NCBI GenBank assembly: GCA_025925185.1
Contig: JAICLV010000111.1
Location: 1 to 8,045 of the forward strand
Length of the DNA stretch: 8,045 nt
From: Acidothermaceae bacterium
GTDB lineage: Bacteria; Actinomycetota; Actinomycetes; Acidothermales; Acidothermaceae
Reading direction: 5' to 3'
Below the pieces are notes generated by a model, which saw nothing but the letters and a program-made list of their open reading frames with translations, did no database searches and had not been told where the DNA came from. How positions within the stretch are numbered: position 1 is the first letter of the stretch; each line of letters starts with the position of its first letter. A program made the translations under genes and the position numbers. Below, in pieces: positions 4,862 through 8,045 of this stretch.

Positions 4862-5800
4862 ATGCCCTCGACGCCCGGCCTGATGTTGCTCGACACGCCG
4901 TCGCTGTACTTTCGCGCGTTCTACGGAGTACCCGAGTCGGTGACCGCGCCCGACGGCATGCCGGTCAACGCGGTCCGCGGTTTGCTTGACTTCATTGGGT
5001 TTCTGGTCGAGCGGCATCGTCCGGGCCGACTCGTGGCCTGCATGGACGCCGACTGGCGGCCGGCCTTCCGGGTCGCGCTGCTGCCGTCGTACAAGGCGCA
5101 CAGGCTCGCGCCGGGCGGCGGCGAGACGGTTCCAGACGCGCTGGTGCCGCAGGTGCCGGTCATCGAGGCGCTGCTCGACGCGATCGGCATCGTGCACGTC
5201 GGCGTCGCCGGTTTCGAGGCGGACGACGTGATCGCCACCCTCGCGCACCGATGTGCCGGACCAGTCGACGTCGTCACCGGCGACCGCGACCTGTTCCAAC
5301 TGGTGCGCGACGACAAGCCGGTGCGCGTCGTCTACACCGCACGAGGCGTCGGCAAGTCGGAGGTCGTCGACGAGGCGGCGGTGACGTCGCGCTATGGGAT
5401 CCCCGGCCGCGCGTACGCGGATTTCGCCGTGCTGCGTGGAGATCCGAGCGACGGATTGCCTGGTGTCGCAGGTGTCGGCGAGAAGACCGCGGCCGCGTTG
5501 GTGTCCCGGTTCGGCGACCTCGACGCGCTGCTGAAGGCCCTCGACTCGGACGACGAAGCGGGATTCCCGGCTGGCGCACGAAACAAGCTGAAGGCGGCGC
5601 GTTCTTACATCGACGCCGCGCGGGTGGTCGTCGCGACGCGGGTCGACGCCGATGTGCCGTCGCTCGACGACGCGCTGCCTTCTTCGATTCGCGACCCCGA
5701 GGCGCTGCTCGACCTTGTGCAGCGTTACGGCGTGGGCTCGCCGACGCAGCGGTTGCTCTCCGCGCTGCGGATCAAGCTGCCTCAGCCAACCGAGGAGTAG
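4862..5800 (+). CDS. 5'-3' exonuclease / flap endonuclease (stand-alone Pol I N-terminal domain type)
   Basis: A 312-residue PIN-like/FEN nuclease without a polymerase part. The metal-binding acidic residues of the family are visible in order: Asp11 in LLDTPSLYFRAFYGVP, Asp62 and Asp64 in CMDADWRPAFR with the following PSYKAHR, Glu119/Asp121/Asp122 in GFEADDV, Asp141 and Asp143 in VVTGDRDLFQLV, and Asp194 and Asp197 in LRGDPSDGLPG. A helix-hairpin-helix DNA-binding segment follows (GVAGVGEKTAAALV, 201-214). The family removes 5' flaps or RNA primers in replication and repair. It resembles the M. tuberculosis 5'-3' exonuclease encoded near helY. The ATG at 4862 gives the expected N-terminus, but there is no good Shine-Dalgarno sequence (upstream CTTCCGGC), so leaderless translation is possible. 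Its 3' end overlaps that of helY by 19 bp on the opposite strand. Confidence 0.94.
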   Translation: MPSTPGLMLLDTPSLYFRAFYGVPESVTAPDGMPVNAVRGLLDFIGFLVERHRPGRLVACMDADWRPAFRVALLPSYKAHRLAPGGGETVPDALVPQVPVIEALLDAIGIVHVGVAGFEADDVIATLAHRCAGPVDVVTGDRDLFQLVRDDKPVRVVYTARGVGKSEVVDEAAVTSRYGIPGRAYADFAVLRGDPSDGLPGVAGVGEKTAAALVSRFGDLDALLKALDSDDEAGFPAGARNKLKAARSYIDAARVVVATRVDADVPSLDDALPSSIRDPEALLDLVQRYGVGSPTQRLLSALRIKLPQPTEE

Positions 5801-8045
5801 GCGACCACACCGCGGCGCAGCGCGTCCGACGCCTGCCTCGCCACGGCGGCGACCTCGTCGTCCGCGGCGTTGGAGAGTTGACCGAGCAGGTCGAGCAGTT
5901 GCCGCACCCAGCGGACGAAATCGCCTGCGGACAAGTCGTTGTCAGTCAGCACAGAGTCGAGGCTCGCGCCCGACGCCCACCGGTAGGCGGCCCACGCGAA
6001 ACCGGGAGCGGGCTCGCGCAGGAAGTCGAGCCGTCGATCGTGCTCCGCTGCGGAGAGCCTTGCCCACAGGGAATTCATCCGGTCGAGCACCTCGGGCACC
6101 GCTCCGCGCGGCAGCCGCACCGGGGCGGGCTCGTGCTCGCGCACCTCGAACACCAACGCCGACACGGCGGCGGCGAGATCTGCGGCCGACAGCCCGCGCC
6201 ACACCCCGGCCCGCAGGCACTCGGCGGCCAACAGATCGAGCTCGCCGTAGATGCGCGCGAGACGTCGCCCATCGTCCGTCACTGTCTCGTTGTCGAGATA
6301 CTTCAAATGTTGCAGGAGGTCGCACACCCGGTCGAAGACCCGTGCGATCGAGTTGGTGCGGTTTTCGACTCGGCGTTGAAGCGCGTCGGTGTCGCGCTTC
6401 AGCCGCCAGTAGCGCTCGGCCCAGCGCGCGTGCTGCTCGCGGTCGGAGCACCCGTGGCAGGGATGGGCGCGAAGCCGCGCGCGCAACTCGGCGATTTCCG
6501 CGGACACCTCATCGGATTGGCCGCCCCTCGCGCGCCGGTGCGGCGTGCCAGGGGCATCGAGGGTGCGGGATCGCAAGGTCGACGCGAGGTCGCGGCGGTC
6601 TTGCGCGTTGCGCGCGTTGAACGACTTGGGGATGCGCATTCGCTCGATCGGCTCGACGGCGCTCGGAAAGTCCACCAGCGAAAGGCGCTTCACCTGCCGC
6701 TCCTCGGTGAGCACCACCGGCCGCGGTCCCTCGTTGCCGGATTGCAGCCCCGGGTCGAGCACGACCGCCAAGCCCGCGCGCCGTCCGGCCGGAACCCGGA
6801 TAACGTCGCCTGGTTTCAGCTTTTCCAGCGACGCGGCGGCGGCGGCGCGGCGCAACGCCGCGGCGTTGCGGGCGGCGGCCGCCTCGACGTCCGAGAGCTT
6901 CCGGCGCAGCCGCGCATACTCCTCGAAGTCGCCGAGGTGGCAGGTCATCGCCTCGCGGTAACCCTCAAGAGCGTCCTCGTTCTTTTGGATCTGCCGAGCT
7001 AGGCCGACGACCGCGCGGTCGGCCTGGAATTGCGCGAACGACGACTCGAGCAGCACCCGCGCGCGCTCGCGTCCGACCTGGCCGACGAGGTTGACCGCCA
7101 TGTTGTACGACGGCCGGAAGCTCGATTTCAGTGGATACGTGCGGGTCGACGCGAGTCCCGCGACGGCGGCCGGGTCGACTCCGTGCGACCAGATGACGAC
7201 GGCGTGCCCCTCGACGTCGATGCCGCGCCGGCCGGCCCGGCCGGTCAGCTGGGTGTACTCCCCCGGTGTCACGTCGACGTGCGCCTCGCCGTTCCACTTC
7301 ACCAACCGTTCGAGGACGACGGTGCGCGCCGGCATGTTGATGCCCAGCGCCAACGTCTCGGTCGCGAACACGGCCTTGACCAAACCGCGGACGAACAGCT
7401 CCTCGACGACCTCTTTGAACGTGGGGAGCATGCCGGCGTGGTGCGCGGCGATTCCTCGGCGCAGGCCGTCGAGCCACTCGTGGTAGCCGAGCACGTGCAA
7501 GTCCTCGTCGGGGATCATCGCGGTTCGTTCCTCGACGACGCGCAGCACCTCGCCGGCCTCCGCTGGGGTGTTGAGCCGCAAGTTCGCCCGTAGGCACTGC
7601 AAAACCGCGCCCTCACACCCGGCGCGGCTGAAGATGAAGGTGATCGCGGGCAGCAGGCCCTCGGCGTCCAATCTTTCGATGACGTCGACCCGGCTGGGCG
7701 TGTCACGTCGCCGCGGACGCCGGTCGCGACCGCCGCGTGGGCCGCCGGCGCGCTGGGCGGTGCGGTGTCGACGCTCCTCGTCGCCGGTGGCCCGGCCGAG
7801 CTCGGGGTTGAGTTCCAGCTCGTCGTCGCGCACGGTGAACAGGTCGTACATCCGCTGGCCGACCATCATGTGCTGCCACAACGGCACCGGCCGATGCTCC
7901 TCGACGATGACCCTGGTCTCGCCGCGCACGGTGACCAGCCAGTCGGCGAACTCCTCGGCGTTGCTGACCGTCGCCGACAGCGAGACGACGCGCACCGAGT
8001 CGGGCAGGTGGATGATGACCTCTTCCCACACCCCGCCGCGGAACC
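5782..8045 (-). CDS. helY: Ski2-like DExH RNA helicase HelY, N-terminus beyond window
   Basis: The visible 753 residues start with FRGGVWEEVIIHLP, so the Walker A and DExH boxes (about 150 residues, judged from the roughly 900-residue mycobacterial HelY) lie past the right edge. In visible numbering: motif III SAT at 23-25; a basic, low-complexity linker about 83-115; motif IV around FIFSRAGCEG (136-145); AAHHAGMLP (199-207); motif V FATETLALGINMPARTVVL (226-244); motif VI QLTGRAGRRG (265-274). A Ski2-type insertion with coiled-coil character and a beta-barrel-like segment (KPGDVIRVPAGRRAGLAVVLDPG) come next. After these come a conserved HPCHGCSDREQHARWAERYW block and a C-terminal DSHCT-like domain of about 170 residues. 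Ski2-family proteins unwind RNA using ATP; the bacterial HelY role is poorly defined. The first listed Val (GTG at 8031) is internal, not the start. Confidence 0.95.
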   Translation of the reverse strand, partial: FRGGVWEEVIIHLPDSVRVVSLSATVSNAEEFADWLVTVRGETRVIVEEHRPVPLWQHMMVGQRMYDLFTVRDDELELNPELGRATGDEERRHRTAQRAGGPRGGRDRRPRRRDTPSRVDVIERLDAEGLLPAITFIFSRAGCEGAVLQCLRANLRLNTPAEAGEVLRVVEERTAMIPDEDLHVLGYHEWLDGLRRGIAAHHAGMLPTFKEVVEELFVRGLVKAVFATETLALGINMPARTVVLERLVKWNGEAHVDVTPGEYTQLTGRAGRRGIDVEGHAVVIWSHGVDPAAVAGLASTRTYPLKSSFRPSYNMAVNLVGQVGRERARVLLESSFAQFQADRAVVGLARQIQKNEDALEGYREAMTCHLGDFEEYARLRRKLSDVEAAAARNAAALRRAAAAASLEKLKPGDVIRVPAGRRAGLAVVLDPGLQSGNEGPRPVVLTEERQVKRLSLVDFPSAVEPIERMRIPKSFNARNAQDRRDLASTLRSRTLDAPGTPHRRARGGQSDEVSAEIAELRARLRAHPCHGCSDREQHARWAERYWRLKRDTDALQRRVENRTNSIARVFDRVCDLLQHLKYLDNETVTDDGRRLARIYGELDLLAAECLRAGVWRGLSAADLAAAVSALVFEVREHEPAPVRLPRGAVPEVLDRMNSLWARLSAAEHDRRLDFLREPAPGFAWAAYRWASGASLDSVLTDNDLSAGDFVRWVRQLLDLLGQLSNAADDEVAAVARQASDALRRGVVAYSSVG
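6851..6870. repeat. 20-bp perfect palindrome inside helY
   Basis: CGCAACGCCG (6851-6860) is followed directly by its exact reverse complement CGGCGTTGCG (6861-6870). It lies in an Ala/Arg-rich coiled-coil-like segment of HelY (RRNAAALRRAAA), where codon use alone favours such symmetry. No loop separates the arms. Confidence 0.7.

Noticed and set aside
5251..7002. 583-codon plus-strand frame across the exonuclease end and helY
   Set aside because: It runs out of frame through the exonuclease and antisense to helY; composition is typical of a shadow frame and no domain is visible.
1..8045. Defence system, mobile element, CRISPR array or tRNA/rRNA gene
   Set aside because: No transposase or integrase frames, no spaced repeats, no tRNA-like folds or rRNA blocks were seen; gene content is chromosomal core.

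Overview
The window is strongly GC-rich, with dense coding and G/C-biased third codon positions. It carries polyprenol-phosphate-mannose synthase, Lnt, HelY and a stand-alone 5'-3' exonuclease, a set typical of Actinobacteria (mycobacteria, corynebacteria and relatives). The genus cannot be read from the sequence. Nothing suggests a mobile element, prophage, CRISPR array or recent transfer; the protein-coding content looks like ordinary chromosomal core.

Layout, left to right. (1) 1-2005, minus strand: a lipoprotein/glycolipid pair. lnt (apolipoprotein N-acyltransferase) runs into ppm1 (polyprenol-phosphate mannose synthase, cut by the left edge) with an 11-nt overlap in a different frame. 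(2) 2006-2608: about 600 bases without a convincing gene. Read on the minus strand, this stretch holds a promoter with a perfect TTGACA box and a dyad over its -10, several stable stem-loops, and a perfect 14-bp tandem repeat that abuts the lnt ribosome binding site. (3) 2609-3409, minus: a secreted CAP/SCP-domain protein with a Pro/Lys linker, a leader containing two back-to-back hairpins, and a candidate terminator. (4) 3605-4753, minus: an acyl-CoA dehydrogenase. (5) 4754-4861: a 108-bp divergent intergenic region. (6) 4862-5800, plus: a stand-alone 5'-3' exonuclease of the Pol I N-terminal domain type. (7) 5782-8045, minus: the C-terminal five sixths or so of the Ski2-like helicase HelY, convergent with the exonuclease and overlapping its 3' end by 19 bp.

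Together, lnt and ppm1 act in envelope biogenesis (lipoprotein N-acylation and polyprenol-phosphate-mannose supply for glycolipids and protein mannosylation), and the CAP protein is probably exported. The exonuclease and HelY are nucleic-acid enzymes that are also near neighbours in Mycobacterium tuberculosis. The acyl-CoA dehydrogenase shows no obvious link to either group.

No new protein system is visible. The most interesting unexplained stretch is the long structured region upstream of lnt, which may be a regulatory 5' leader; this is an inference from sequence symmetry and spacing only.
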